Assembly (NCBI RefSeq): GCF_029407905.1
Contig: NC_073626.1
Location: 79,015,482-79,079,481, forward strand
Length of the DNA: 64,000 bases
Direction of reading: 5' to 3'
Source of the DNA: Bubalus kerabau
Lineage: Eukaryota; Chordata; Mammalia; Artiodactyla; Bovidae
Each line of letters begins with the position of its first letter. The first letter of the stretch is position 1. The notes under the pieces are model-generated. The model saw only the letters and a program-made list of their open reading frames with translations, was not told the DNA's origin and made no database searches. The translations under genes were made by a program, and so were the position numbers. Below, piece after piece: positions 22,903 through 35,072 of the stretch.

Positions 22903-25900
22903 AAAAAAAACCCTTCATGGATTACTGCCTTGTCGTGGCAAAGTGATGTGCACAACTCAGTGAAGCTATAAGCCACACCATGCAAGGCCACCCAGAATGG
23001 ACAGGTCACACCGGAGAGTCCTGACAAAACGCAGTCCATTGGAGGAGGGAATGGCAAACCACTCCAGCATGCTTGCTGAGGAGCTCATGGGCTGTATAAA
23101 AAGACAAAAAAGGTGACAGCAAAAGACGAGTCCCCCAGGTCAGAAGGTATCCAGTATTCCACTCGGGAAGAGTGGAGGGCAACTACTAATAGCCCCAGAA
23201 AGAATGAAGTGGCTGGGCCAAAGTGAAAACAGCTCTCAGTTGCAGATGTGTCTGGTGATGAACATGATTTCCAATGCTGCAAAGAACAGTACTGCACAGG
23301 AACCTGGAACGTGAGGTCCATGAATCAAGGTAAATTAGATGTGGTCAAGCAGAAGATGGTAAGAATAAACTTCGACATCTCAGGAATCCGTGAACTAAAT
23401 GGATGGGAATGGGCAAATTAATTCAAATGACCATTATATCTACTACTGTGGGCAAAGAATCCCATAGAATAAATGGAGTAGCCCTCATAATCAACAAAAG
23501 AGTCTGGAATGCAGTACTTGGGTGAAACCTCAAATATGACAGAATGATCTCAGTTCGTTTGAGAATGACTCAATGCAAGTCATTCAACATCACAGTAATT
23601 CAGGTCTATGCCCCTACCACCAATGCTGAAGAGGCTGACATTGATCAGAAGACCTAGAAGACCTCCTAGAACACACACCAAAAAAAAAAAAATTATGTTC
23701 TATTCATCATTGGGGATTGGAATACAAAGGTAGGAAGTAAAGCGATTTCTGGAGTAACAGGCAGGTTTGGCCTTGGAGTACAAAATGAAGCAAGGCAAAG
23801 GCTAACTGAATTTTTCCAAGAGAATGCTCCAGTCATAGCAAACACCCTTTTTCAACAACACAAGAGATGACTTCACACATGGACATCCCCAAATGATCAA
23901 TACAGAAATCAAATTAAAGAAGCTGTATACAGTGAGCAAAAACAAGACTGGAGCTGACTGGCTCAGATCATCAGCTTCTCATAGCAAAATTCAGGCTTAA
24001 ACTAAAGAAAACAGGGAAAATCATTCACCCAGCCAGGTAGAACTTAAATCCCCTATTTCATGCAAAGATGGACCCAAAAAAGGAAAGAAATGGTAACAGA
24101 AGCAGAAGAGATTAAGAAGAGGTGGCAAAAATATACAGAAGAACTACACAGAAAAGATCTTCACAACCCAGATAATCATAAAGGTGTGATCACTCACCGA
24201 GAACCAGACATCCTGGGATCCAAAATCAACTGGGCCTTAGGAAGCATCACTATGAACAAAGTTAGTGGAGGTGATGGAATTCCAGTTGAGCTATTTCAAA
24301 TCCTATAAGATGATGCTGTTAAGTGCTGCATTCAATATGCCAGCAAATTTGGAAAACTCAGCAGTGGCCACAGGACTGAAAAAGGCCAGTTTGCATTCCA
24401 ATCCCAAAGAAAGGCAATGCCAAGGAATGATCAAACTACTGCACAATTGCACTCATCTCACATGCTAGCAAATTAACATAAAATTCCCCCAGCCAGGCTT
24501 CAACAGTATGTGAACCGTGAACTTCCAGATGTTCAAGTTGGATTTAGAAAAGGCAGAGGAACCAGAGATCAAATTGCCAATATCCACTGGATCATAGAAA
24601 AAGCAAGACAGTTCCAGAAAAATATCTACTTCTGCTTTATTGACTATGCCAAAGCCTTTGACTATGTGAATCACAACAAACTGGAAAATTCTTAAAGAGA
24701 TGGGAATATCAGATCATCTTACCTGCCTCCTGAGAAATCTGTGTGCAGGTCAAGAAGTAACAGTTAGAACTGGACATGGAAAAACAGACTGGTTCCAAAT
24801 TGGGAAAGGAGTACGTCAAGGCTGTATATTGTCACCCTGCTTATTTACCTTATATGCAGAGTACATCATGTGAAATGCCAGGCTGGATGAAGCACAAGCT
24901 GGAATCAAGATTGTCAGGAGAAATATCAATAACCTCAGATATGCAGATGACATTACATTTATGGCAGAAAGCGAAGAACTAAAGAGCCTCTTGAGGAAAG
25001 TAAAAGAGGAGAGTGAAAAAGTTGGCTTAAAACTCAACATTCAGAAAACTAAGATCATGGCATCTAGTCCTATCACTCATGGCAAATAGATGGAGATACA
25101 ATGGAAATAGTGACAGATTTTATTTTTTTGGGCTCCAAAATCACTGCAGATATGACAATAGCCATGAAATTAAAAGACACTTACTCCTTTGAAGAAAAGC
25201 TATGACCAACCTAGACAGCATATTAAAAAGCAGAGACATTACTTTGCCAACAAAGGTCCATCTAGTCAAAGCTATGGTTTTTCCATTAGTCATGTATGGA
25301 TGTGAGAGTTGGACTATAAAGAAAGCTGAGCACCAAAGAATTGATGCTTTTGAATTGTGGTGTTGGAGAAGACTCTTGAGAGTCCCTTGGACTGCAAGAA
25401 GATCCAACCAGTCAATCCTAAAGGAAATCATTCCTGAATATTCTTTGGAAGGACAGACATTGAAGCTGAAACTCCAGTACTTTGGCCACCTGACGCAAAG
25501 AGCTGACTCATTTGAAAAGACCCTGATTGCTGGGAAAGATTGAGGGCAGGAGAAGGGGATGACAGAGGATGAGATGGTTGGATGGCATCATTGACTCAAT
25601 GGACATGAGTTGACTCAACTCCAGGAGTTGGTGATGGACAGGGAGGCCTGGTGGGTTACAGCCCATGGGGTCACAGAGTTGGACACGACTGAGCAACTGA
25701 ACTGGATGAATATACAGTGAAGGTGATGAATAGGTTCAAGGGATTAGGTCTAGTAAACAGTGTGCCTTAAGAACTATGGACAGAGGTCCATAATACGGTA
25801 CAGAAGGCAGCAAACAAAACCATCCCAAAGAAAAAGAAAAGCAAGAAGGTAAAGTGGTTATCTGAGGGGAGGCTTTACGAATAGCTGAAGAAAGAAGAGA

Positions 25901-27765
25901 AGCAAAAAGGAAGGGAGAAAGGGAAAGGCATACTCAACTAAATGCAGAGTTCCAAAGAATAACAAGGAGAGACAGGAAGGCTTTCTTCAATGAACAATGC
26001 ATAAAATAGAGGAATACAACAGAAGGGGAAAGACTAAAGATCTCTTCAGGAAAACTGGAAATATCAAGGGAACATTTCACCCAAAGATGAGCACAATAAA
26101 AGACAGAAAGTACGGTAGAGACCTAGTGGAAGCAGAAGAGATTCAGAAGAGATGGAAAGAATACACAAAACTGTACAAAAAAGATCTTAATTAACCAGGT
26201 AAGTATGATGGTGTGGTCAGTCACCCACAGCCAGACATTCTGGAATGTGAAGTGGGCCATAGGAAGCACTGCTGTGGACAAAGCTGGTGGATGCAATGGA
26301 ATTCCAGTACAGCTATTCAAAACCCTAGAAGATGATGTTATCAGAGTGTTGCTTTCAACATGTCAGCAAATATGGAAGACTCAGCAGTAGCCACAGGACT
26401 GGAAAAGGTCAATCCTTATCCCAATTCCCAAGGAGGACAGTACTAAAGAATGTTCAAACCATCAGACAATTGCAGGCATCTCCTATGCTAGTCAGGTCAT
26501 GCTTAAAATCATGCATGCTAGGCTTCAGCATTATGCGAACCAAGAACTTCCAGACATCCAAGTTGGGTTTAGAAAAGGAAGAGGAGCCAGAGATCAAATT
26601 GCCAGCATTCGCTGGATCATAGAGAAAGCATGGGAAATCCAGAAAAACATCTACTTCTGTTTCATCAACTACACTAAAGCCTTTGACTTTATGGATCATA
26701 ACAAACTGTGGAAAGCTCTTAAAAGAGATGGGAATACCAGACAATCTTACCTGTCTCCTGAGAAAGCTGTATTCAGGTCAAGAAGCAACAGTTAGAACCT
26801 TGCATGGAGCAACTCCATTGGTACAGGATTGAGAAAGGAGAACGACAGGGCTGTCTGTTGTCACTCTGTTTATTTAACCAATATGCTAAGCACATCATGA
26901 GAAATGCAGGGCTAGATGAGTTACAAGCTGGAATCAAAACAGGAGGGAGAAACATCAACAACCTTAGATATGTGGATGACACCACTCTAATGGCAGAAAG
27001 CGAAGAGGAACTAAAGAACCTCTTGATGAGGGTGAAGAAGGAGAGTGAAAAAGCCAGCTTAAAACTAAAAATTAAAAAAAAAAAAAAAAAAAAAAAGGAT
27101 CATGGCATCCAGTCCCATTACTTCATGGCAAGTAGAAGGGGAAAATGTGGAAGCAGTGAAAGATTTCCTCTTCATGGGCTCTAATATCACTGAAGTTGAT
27201 GACTGCAGCCTTGAAATCAGAAGATGATCGCTTCTTGGCAGGAAAGCTATGACAAACCTAGAGTGTGTGTTGAAATGGAGAGACATCACTCTGCCGACAA
27301 AGGTCCACAGAGTCAAGGTTATGGTCCTTCCAGTGGCCATGTGTGGTTGTGAGACCTGGACCATAAAGAAAGCAGAGCGCCACAGTTTTGATGCCTTTGA
27401 ACTGTGGCGCTGGAGAAGACTCCTGAGAGTCCCTAGGACAGCAAGGAGATTAAACCAGTCAGTGTTAAAGGAAATCAACCATGAATACTCATTGGAAGGA
27501 CTGATGCTGAAGCTGAAGTTCCAGTATTTTGGTCACCTGATGCAAACAGTGACTCATTGGAAAAGTACCTGATGCTGGGAAAGTTTGAGGGCAGAGGAGA
27601 AGAGGGCATCAGAGGTTGAGATGGCTGGATGGCATGATCTATGCAATGGACATGAACTTGGGCAAACTCTGGGAGATGGTAAGGGACAGAGAGGCCTGGA
27701 GTGCTGCAGTCCATAGGGTCACAAAGAGTCAGGCACGACTGGGTGACTGAAAAAAAAAAAAAAAA
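22903..27765 (+). mobile_element. BovB-4: older full-length BovB LINE, split by BovB-5
   Basis: Outer parts 22903-~24052 and 25706-27765 total about 3.2 kb, a complete BovB. The 5' end 'ggattactgccttgtcgtgg' is the classic BovB start. The endonuclease region (IGTWN-like 'ggaacctggaacgtgaggtc') and reverse-transcriptase region (QVGFRKGRGARDQIAS at about 26560; YVDD instead of YADD at about 26970) are both present but highly diverged. The copy ends in 'gggtgactga' and A16. Inserted in the L1-A reverse-transcriptase segment. An unusual run of 23 A at 27074-27096 interrupts the frame. Confidence 0.82.
24053..25705 (+). mobile_element. BovB-5: 5'-truncated BovB inside BovB-4
   Basis: It starts near 'atttcatgcaaagatgg' and ends at the BovB 3' end 'gagcaactgaactgg'. 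The outer element rejoins from '...acttaaatcccctat' to 'gaatatacagtgaaggtg'. It keeps more of the consensus than its host: DVQVGFRKGRGTRDQIANIH (24525 onward), a YADD catalytic motif (about 24939-24950), and ITLPTKVHLVKAMVFPLVMY (about 25238). There are frameshifts between these blocks. Confidence 0.8.
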
Positions 27766-27883
27766 GCTCCAGAAACTGGGCAAAGAAAGAATCTTCCTAA
27801 ACATAACAAAGGCCACATATGACAAACCCAGAGATAGTATCATACTCAAAAATGAAAAGTGAAAGTATTTCTTCTAGGATCAG

Positions 27884-30340
27884 TTCAGTTGCTCAGTCAT
27901 GTTCAACTCTTTGTGACCTCATGGACTGCAGCACGCCAGGCTTCCCTGTCCATCACAACTCCTGGAGCTTACTTAAACTCATGTCCATCGAGTCAGTGAT
28001 GACATTCAACTATCTCATCCTCTGTCATCACCTTCTCCTTTCAATCTAGGTAAGTGATCACACCATCGTGGTTGTCTGGGTCATGAAGATCTTTTTTGTA
28101 TAGTTCTTCTTGTGTATTCTTACCACCTCTTCTTAATAGCTTCTGCTTCTGTTAGGTCCATACCATTTCTGTCCTTTTTTGTGCCCATCTTTGCATGAAA
28201 TGTTCCCTTGGTATCTCTAATTTTCTTGAAGACATCTCTAGTCTTTCCCATTCTATTGTATTCCTCTATTTCTTTGCACTGATCACTGAGGAAGGCTTTT
28301 TAATCTCTCCTTGCTATTCTTTGGAACACAGCATTCAAATGGGTATATCTTTCCTTTTCTCCTTTGCCTTTAGCTTCTCTTCTTTTTCAGCTATTTGTAA
28401 GGCTTCCTCAGACAACCATTTTGCCTTTCTGCATTTCTTTTCCTTGGGGATGGTCTTGATCACTGCCTCCTGTACAATGTCACAAACCTCCGTCCATAGT
28501 TCTTCAGGCACTCTATCAGATCTAATCCCTTGAATCTATTTGTCACTTCCACTGTACAATCCTAAGGGATTTGATTTAGGTCATACCTGCGTGGTCTAGT
28601 GGTTTCCCCTACTTTCTTCAATTTAAGTCTGAATTTGCAATAAGGAGTTCATGATCTGAGCCACAGTCAGCTCCCAGTCTTATTTTTGCTGACTGTATCG
28701 AGCTTCTCCATCTTTGGCTGCAAAGAATACAGTCAGTCTGATTTCAGTATTGACCCATCTGGTGATGTCCATGTGTAGAGTCTTTTCTTGTGTTGTTGGA
28801 AGAGGGTGTTTGCTGTGACCAGTGCGTTCTCCTGGCAAAACTCTGTTAGCCTTTGCCCTGCTTCATTTTGTACTCCAAGGCCAAACTTGCCTGTTACTCC
28901 AGGTATCTCTTGACTTCCTACTTTTGCATTCCAGTCCCCTATAATGAAAAGGACATCTATTTTGGGTGTTAGCTCTAGAAGCTCTTGTAAGTCTTCATAG
29001 AACCGTTCAACTTCAGCTTCTTCAGCATTACTGGTTGGGGCACGGACTTGGATTACTGTGATACTGAATGGTTTGCCTTGGAAACAAACAGAGATCATTC
29101 TGTCATTTTTGAGATTGCAATCAAGTACTGCATTTCAGACTCCCTTGTTGACTATGAGGGTTACTCCATTTCTTCTAAGGGATTCTTGCCCACAGTAGTA
29201 GATACAATGGTCATCTGAGTTAAATTCATCCATTCCAGTCCACTTTAATTCGATGATTCCTAAAATGTCGATGTTCACCCTTGCCATCTGTTTGACCACT
29301 TGTAATTTACCTTGATTCATGGACCTAACATTCCTATGCAATATTGTTCTTTACAGCATCGGACTTTACTTCCATCACCCATCACATCCACAACTGGGTG
29401 TTGTTTTTGCTTTGGCTCTGTCTCTATTATTTCTGGAGTTATTTCTCCACTGTTCTCCATATTGGAGAACATATCAGCATATTGCGCACCTACCAACCTG
29501 GGGAGTTCATCTTTTAGTGTCCTATCTTTTTGCCTTTTCATACTGTTCATGGGGCTCTCAAGGCAAGAATACTGAAGTGGTTTGCCATTCCTTTCTCCAG
29601 TGGGCCACGTTTTGTCAGAACTCTCCACCATAACCCATCCATCTTGGGTGGCTCTACATGGGAGGGCTCATAGTTTCATTGAGTTAGACAAGGCTGTGAT
29701 CCATGTGATCAGTTTGATTAGTTTTCTGTGACTGTGGTTTTCATTCTGTCTGCCCTCTGATGGATAAGGATAAAAGGTTTATGGAAGATTCCTGATGGGA
29801 GAGACTGACTGAGGGGGAAGCTGGGTCTTGTTCTGATGGGCGGGCTGTGCTCAGTAAATCTTTAATCCAATTTTCTGTTGATGGGCGGGGCTGTGCTCCC
29901 TTCCTGTTGTTTGACCTGAGGCCAAAATATGGTGTAAGTAATGAAGACAAGGGTGACCTCCTTTCAAAAGGTCCCATGCATGCACTCTTGCTCTCAGTGC
30001 CCCAGACCCTGCAGCAGGCCACCGCCAACCCATGCCCCCGCTGGAGACTCCTGGACACTCATGGGCAAGTCTGGGTCAGGCTCTTGTAGTGTCACTGCTC
30101 CTTTCTCCTGGGTCCTGGTGTGCACAAGGTTCTGTCTGTGCCCTCTAAGAGTCTGTTTCCCAAATCCTGTGTAAGTTCTGGTGGCTCTATGGTGGGGTTA
30201 ATGGTGACCTCCTCCAAGAGGGCTTATGCCACACCCAGGTCTGCTGCACCCAGAGACCCAGGGGCAGGCCACTGCTGACCTGTACCTCCACAGGAGATAC
30301 GCTAACACTCAAAGGCAGGTCTGGCTCAGTCTCTGTGGGG
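27884..30340 (-). mobile_element. BovB-6: BovB with reverse-transcriptase deletion and long 5' region
   Basis: It is flanked by a perfect 11-bp target duplication TCTAGGATCAG (27873-27883 and 30341-30351). The 3' end is at 27884-~28047. It then jumps straight to sequence upstream of the reverse transcriptase ('tctaggtaagtgatcacacc'), so about 1.3 kb including the YADD motif is missing. The endonuclease is recognisable at 29341-28733 (RSMNQGKLQVVKQMARVNID, YYCGQESLRRNG, then VLFIIGDWNAKVGSQEIPG). A GC-richer 5' region extends to 30340. Inserted in L1-A. Confidence 0.9.
28733..29341 (-). pseudogene. BovB-6 endonuclease remnant
   Basis: Two frames (29341-29135 and 29098-28733) cover most of the AP-like endonuclease. 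Visible motifs are the Asn motif NVRSMNQ, the Glu motif ELKWTGM and the GDWNAKVG motif. A frameshift or stop lies near 29120. There is no reverse-transcriptase domain behind it because of the deletion. Confidence 0.8.
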
Positions 30341-31193
30341 TCTAGGATCAGGAACAAGGCAAATGTTCAATCTTGCCACTTTTATTCAACATCATCTTGG
30401 AAGTCCTAGTGATAGCAATCAAAGAAAAAGAAATAGAAGGAATCCAAATTGGAAATAGAGAAGTGAAACTGTCACTGTTTGCAGAAGACATGATACTATA
30501 CATAGAAAATTTTAAAGATGTCATCATAAAACTACCAGAGATAATCAACGCATTTGGTAAAGTTGAAGGGTACAGAATTAATGTACAGAAATATCTTGCA
30601 TTCCTATACACTAAAAATAAAAGATCAGAAAGAGAAATTAAGGAAACAATCCCATATGCCATAGCCAAAAAAGAAAAATGATAAAATAACTGAAGAATAA
30701 ACCCATCTAAGAAGGGAAAGGACCTGTACTCAGAAAATTATAAAACACTGATGAAAGAAATCAATGATGATGCAAACAGAAGAGACATCATGTTCTTAGA
30801 CTGAAAGAATCAACACTGGGAAAATGACTATACTATCTAAAGCAATCTACATATTCAATGTAATTCCTATCAAATTATCAATGCAGTCTTCACAAAATTA
30901 GAACAAAATTTATTTACAATGTGTATAGAAACACAAAAACCCCGAATAGCAAAAGCAACCTTGAGGAAGAAAGATGAAGCTGGAAGAATTAGGCTCTCTG
31001 GCTTCAAACTATACAACAAAGCTAAAGTGATCAAGACAGTATGGTATTGGCACAAAAACATCATTGGTACAGAATATAAATCCCAGAGATAAACCCACAC
31101 GCCTACAGTCACCTTATCTTTGACAAAGAAGGCAAAAATATACAATGGAGAAACGATGGTTTATTTAATAAGCGGTGCTGGGAAAACTTGGAC

Positions 31194-31350
31194 TGACTGA
31201 GCTTTTCACTTTCATGCATTGGAGAAGGAAATGGCAACCCACTCCAGTGTTCTTGCCTGGAGAATCCCAGGGATCGGGGAGCCTGGCGGGCTGCCATCTA
31301 TTGGGTTGCACAGAGTCAGACATGATTGAAGCGACTTAGCAGCAGCAGCA
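31194..31350 (+). mobile_element. Bov-A2 SINE (partial, single monomer plus linker)
   Basis: It begins in the linker ('ttttcactttcatgcattgg') and holds one monomer ending in cag repeats. Imperfect target duplication gctgggaaaacttggac (31177-31193) and gctaggaaaactggac (31351-31366). It is inserted in L1-A. Confidence 0.9.
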
Positions 31351-33125
31351 GCTAGGAAAACTGGACAGCTACATGTAAAAAAATGAAATTAGAACAAAAC
31401 CTAACATCATACACAAGAATAAACTCAAAATGGGTTAAAGATCTAAGTGTAAGACCAGACACTGGAAAACTCTTAGAGGAAAACATAGGCAGAATATTCT
31501 TTGACATAAACTGCAGCAATAATTTTTTTTTCACTCACCAACTAGAGTAATGAAAATAAAAAATAAACAAATGGGATCTTATTAAATTTAAAAGCTTTTG
31601 CAGAGCACAAGATACCATGAACAACATGAAAAGCCAACCCTGAGAATGGGAGAAAATATTTGCAAATAAAAAAAGGATAAAAGATTAATTTCCAAAATAT
31701 ACAAACAGCTCAATGCATCTCACTATAAAACAAAAACAACCTACTCAAAAAATGGGTGGAAGATCTGGACATTTCTCCAAACAAGATACACAGATGGCCA
31801 AGAGGCACATGAAAAGATGCTCAACATCACTAATCATTAAGCAAATGCAAATCAAAATTACAATAAGTATCACTCTCAAAGTCAGAATGGACATCATTAA
31901 TAATCTATGAAAAATAAATGCTGTAGAGGGTGTGGAGAAAAGGGAACCCTCTTGCATGAATGTATGGAGTGTAAATTGGTACAGCCGCTGTGTAAAACAG
32001 TACAGAGGTTCCTTTAAAACCTGAAAATAGAACTACCATATGACCCAGCATTCCCACATTTGGGCATATACCCTGAGAAAATCGTAATTCAAAAAGACAG
32101 AAGCACCCCACAGTTCACTGCAGCACCGTTCCAGTTATGCCAGGACATGGAAGCAACCTAAATGTCTGTTGACAGATGAATGAAAAAATACAAGGCATAT
32201 ATATACAATATCTTACTCAACCATAAAGAGGAATGAAACTGTATTTTTATGTTTCTACAAATTTTTATGCTTCTTCTATTTTTATGTCTCTACAAATTTG
32301 TAGAGACAGAAATGGACTCAGAGTCTGTCATAGAAACCCTGAGGTAAGTCAGAAATAGAAAAACAAACATCATATATTAATGCATATATGTGGACTCTGG
32401 AAAATGGTACAGATAAGCCTATTTTCAAGGCAGGAATGTAGACACAGACATACACAATGACATGTGGACACGAGGGAGCTGGGGTGGGATGAATTGAAGA
32501 TTGGGACTGGAGACACTAGCATGTGTAGAACAGATAGCTAGTGGGAAACCACTATAGCAGAGAGGGCTCAGCTCAGCGCTTTGTGGTGGCCTAGACAGGT
32601 GAGATGGAGGTGGGTTGGACGAGGTCCAAGAGAAAGGGGATGTATAAATATATATACAAATGGCTGATTCATTTTGTTGTACAACAGAAATCAGTACAAC
32701 ACTGGAAAGCAACTATATCCCAATTTAAAACATGATCATCTCACTAGATACAGAAAGAGTGACTGATGATATGACATGCATTTATGATAAAAACTCTAGA
32801 GAAAGAGGCAAAGAGGGAACCTTCCTCAATACAATAGAGGCCATACATGGCAGGCCACAGCTAACATCATATTCAACAGCAAAAAGGTTGAAAGCATTTC
32901 CTCTAAAGGAAGAAGACAAGAATGCATACTCTTTCCACTTTCATTCAAAATAGTCTTGGAAGTCCTAGCCACAATAATCAAAGAAAAAGAAATAAAGGAA
33001 TTCAAATTGGAAAAGTAAAACTGTCACTGTTTGCAGATGACAGGAGACTACAGGATGGTGATATATATTATTCTATATATGACTAGGATGTTAGAAAATT
33101 ATAAAGATGATACCAGAAAGCCACC

Positions 33126-33369
33126 GATGGGCACTGTGTGTTTCTCGACCTCATGGACTGTATGTAGCCTGTCAGGCTCCTCTGTCCATGGAATTCTCCA
33201 GCCTAGAATACTGCAGTGGGTAGCCATTCCCTTCTCCAGGGGATCTTCCTGACCCATCTCTGGGGGATCTACCCGGCCCTTCTCTGAAGGATCTACCCAA
33301 CCCAGGGATCAAACTAGGATCTCCTGCATTGCAGACAGATTCTTTATGACTGAGCCACCAGGGAAGCCT
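33126..33369 (-). mobile_element. Bov-tA SINE
   Basis: A reverse-oriented BovA part ('catggaattctccagcctag') is followed by the tRNA-Glu-derived head ('ggatcaaactaggatctcct', 'tgactgagccaccagggaag'). Flanks gaaagccac and gagaaccac are an approximate target duplication in L1 unit B. Confidence 0.88.
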
Positions 33370-34860
33370 GAGAACCACTAGCGTTCATCAATAAATTTGG
33401 TAAAGTTACAGGAGAGAAAATTAACACACAGAAATCTGTTACACATCTATATACTAATAACGAAACATCTATACACTAATAACAAACGATCAAAAGGAAG
33501 AAATGAAGGAAATAATTCATTGACCATTGCAGCAAAAAGAATAAAATACTTAGGAATAAACCTATATACTTAAGGTGGCAAAAAGACCTATACTCTGAAA
33601 ACTTTAAGACACTGATGAAAAAATTTGATGATACAAACAGATGGAAAGACAGATCAAGTTCATGGATTGGAAGAATCAATGTTATCAAAATGAATATACT
33701 ACTCAAGGCAATCTACATATTCAATGCAATTCTTATTGAATTATCAATGGCATTTTTCACAGAAAACAAAAACTTTATAAACTGTATGGAAACACAAAAG
33801 ACACCAAATAGACAAAGCACTCCTGAGAAAAAAATGGAGCTGGAGGAATCCATGGCATTAAACTAATACAAAGCTACAGTAATCAAACAGTATGGAACTC
33901 GCACAAAAATAGACATATAGATCAAATGGGACAGGATAGAAAACCCAGAGATAAACTCACACCCCTAAGATCAATTAACCTACAACAAAGGGAGCAAGAA
34001 TATACAATGTAGAAAAGATATAGTCTCTACAAGAAGTGGTGTTCAGAAGACTGGACAGTTGCATATAAAACAATGAAAATAGAAAACTAAGAAAAACCTT
34101 ACACAAAAGTAAACTTGAAATGGACCAAAGACCTAAATATAATGCTAGATATCATAAAACTCCTGGAGGAAAACATAGTCAGAACACTATCCCATGAACT
34201 GCAGCAACATCTTTTTGAATCCACCTCATTTTGCATAGCAAATGAAACCATAAACAAGGTAACAAAACAAGGCTCAGAACAGAAGAAAATATTTGCAACT
34301 GAAACGACTGACAAGGGATTAGTTTCCAAAATATTCAAACAGTTCATGAAGCTCAGTATTCAAAAAAATCAAACAATCCAATCAAAAAAAATGGGCAAAA
34401 GATCTATATAGACATATCTTAAAGACGAAGTACAAATGGCCAAAAAACACATGAAAAGATGCTCAGCATCACTAATTATTACATAAATGCAAATCAAATC
34501 TTTTACAATTATCATCTTACACTAGTCAGAATGGCCAGTATCAAAAAGCTCACCAACAATAAAAGCAGGAGAAAAGTGAACCCTCTTGAACAGCGGGTGG
34601 GAATAAAAATTGCGACAGCCACTGTGGAGAACAGTATAGACGTTCCTTTGAAAACAGAAAATACAACTATCATATGACCCAGCAATCCAACTACTGCATA
34701 TATAACCTGAGAAAATCATGATTCAAAAAGACACAAGCACCCACAAAGGTCACTGTAGCAGTATTTACAACAGCCAGGATGGAAGCAACCTAAATGTCCA
34801 TCGCCAGACAAATGCGTAAAAAACACGTGGAACATATATAAAAAATGATATATTACTCAC

Positions 34861-35072
34861 CCAGCACCAGTGCTAAAGAACCTATCTGTCAATGTGGAAG
34901 ATGCAAGAGATGCGGATTCAATCCCTGGGTCGGGAAGATGCCCTAGAGGAGGGCATGGCAATCCATTTCAGTACTCTTGCCTGGAGAATCCCATGGACAG
35001 AGGAGCCTGGTGGGCTACAGTCCATAGGGTCACAAAGTGTTGGACATGAGAGAAGCGACTTAGCACACACGC
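34861..35072 (+). mobile_element. Bov-tA SINE
   Basis: The tRNA-derived head ('gtgctaaagaacctatctgt', 'ggattcaatccctgggtcgg') is joined to a BovA monomer ending 'gcgacttagcacacacgcg'. Inserted in unit B at the 'tattactca' position of ORF2. Confidence 0.88.

Larger units (their letters stand above)
10655..32725 (+). mobile_element. L1-A: one ancient near-full-length L1 broken up by nested insertions
   Basis: The pieces read in order as a single L1. 10655-11412 is the 5' UTR, opening with a degenerate 'aaaatggtggagtag'. 14682-16182 is the end of the 5' UTR and ORF1. 16964-17363 and 17479-~17961 are the ORF2 endonuclease. 18228-18705 is the ORF2 linker. 22297-22902 is the start of the reverse transcriptase. 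27766-27883 and 30341-31193 continue it. 31351-32725 is the ORF2 C-terminus and 3' UTR ('gctgattcattttgttgtac'). Across each interruption the flanks rejoin at consecutive L1 positions. Removing inserts leaves about 6.4 kb, close to a full element. Stops and frameshifts are everywhere, so it is inactive. Confidence 0.85.
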
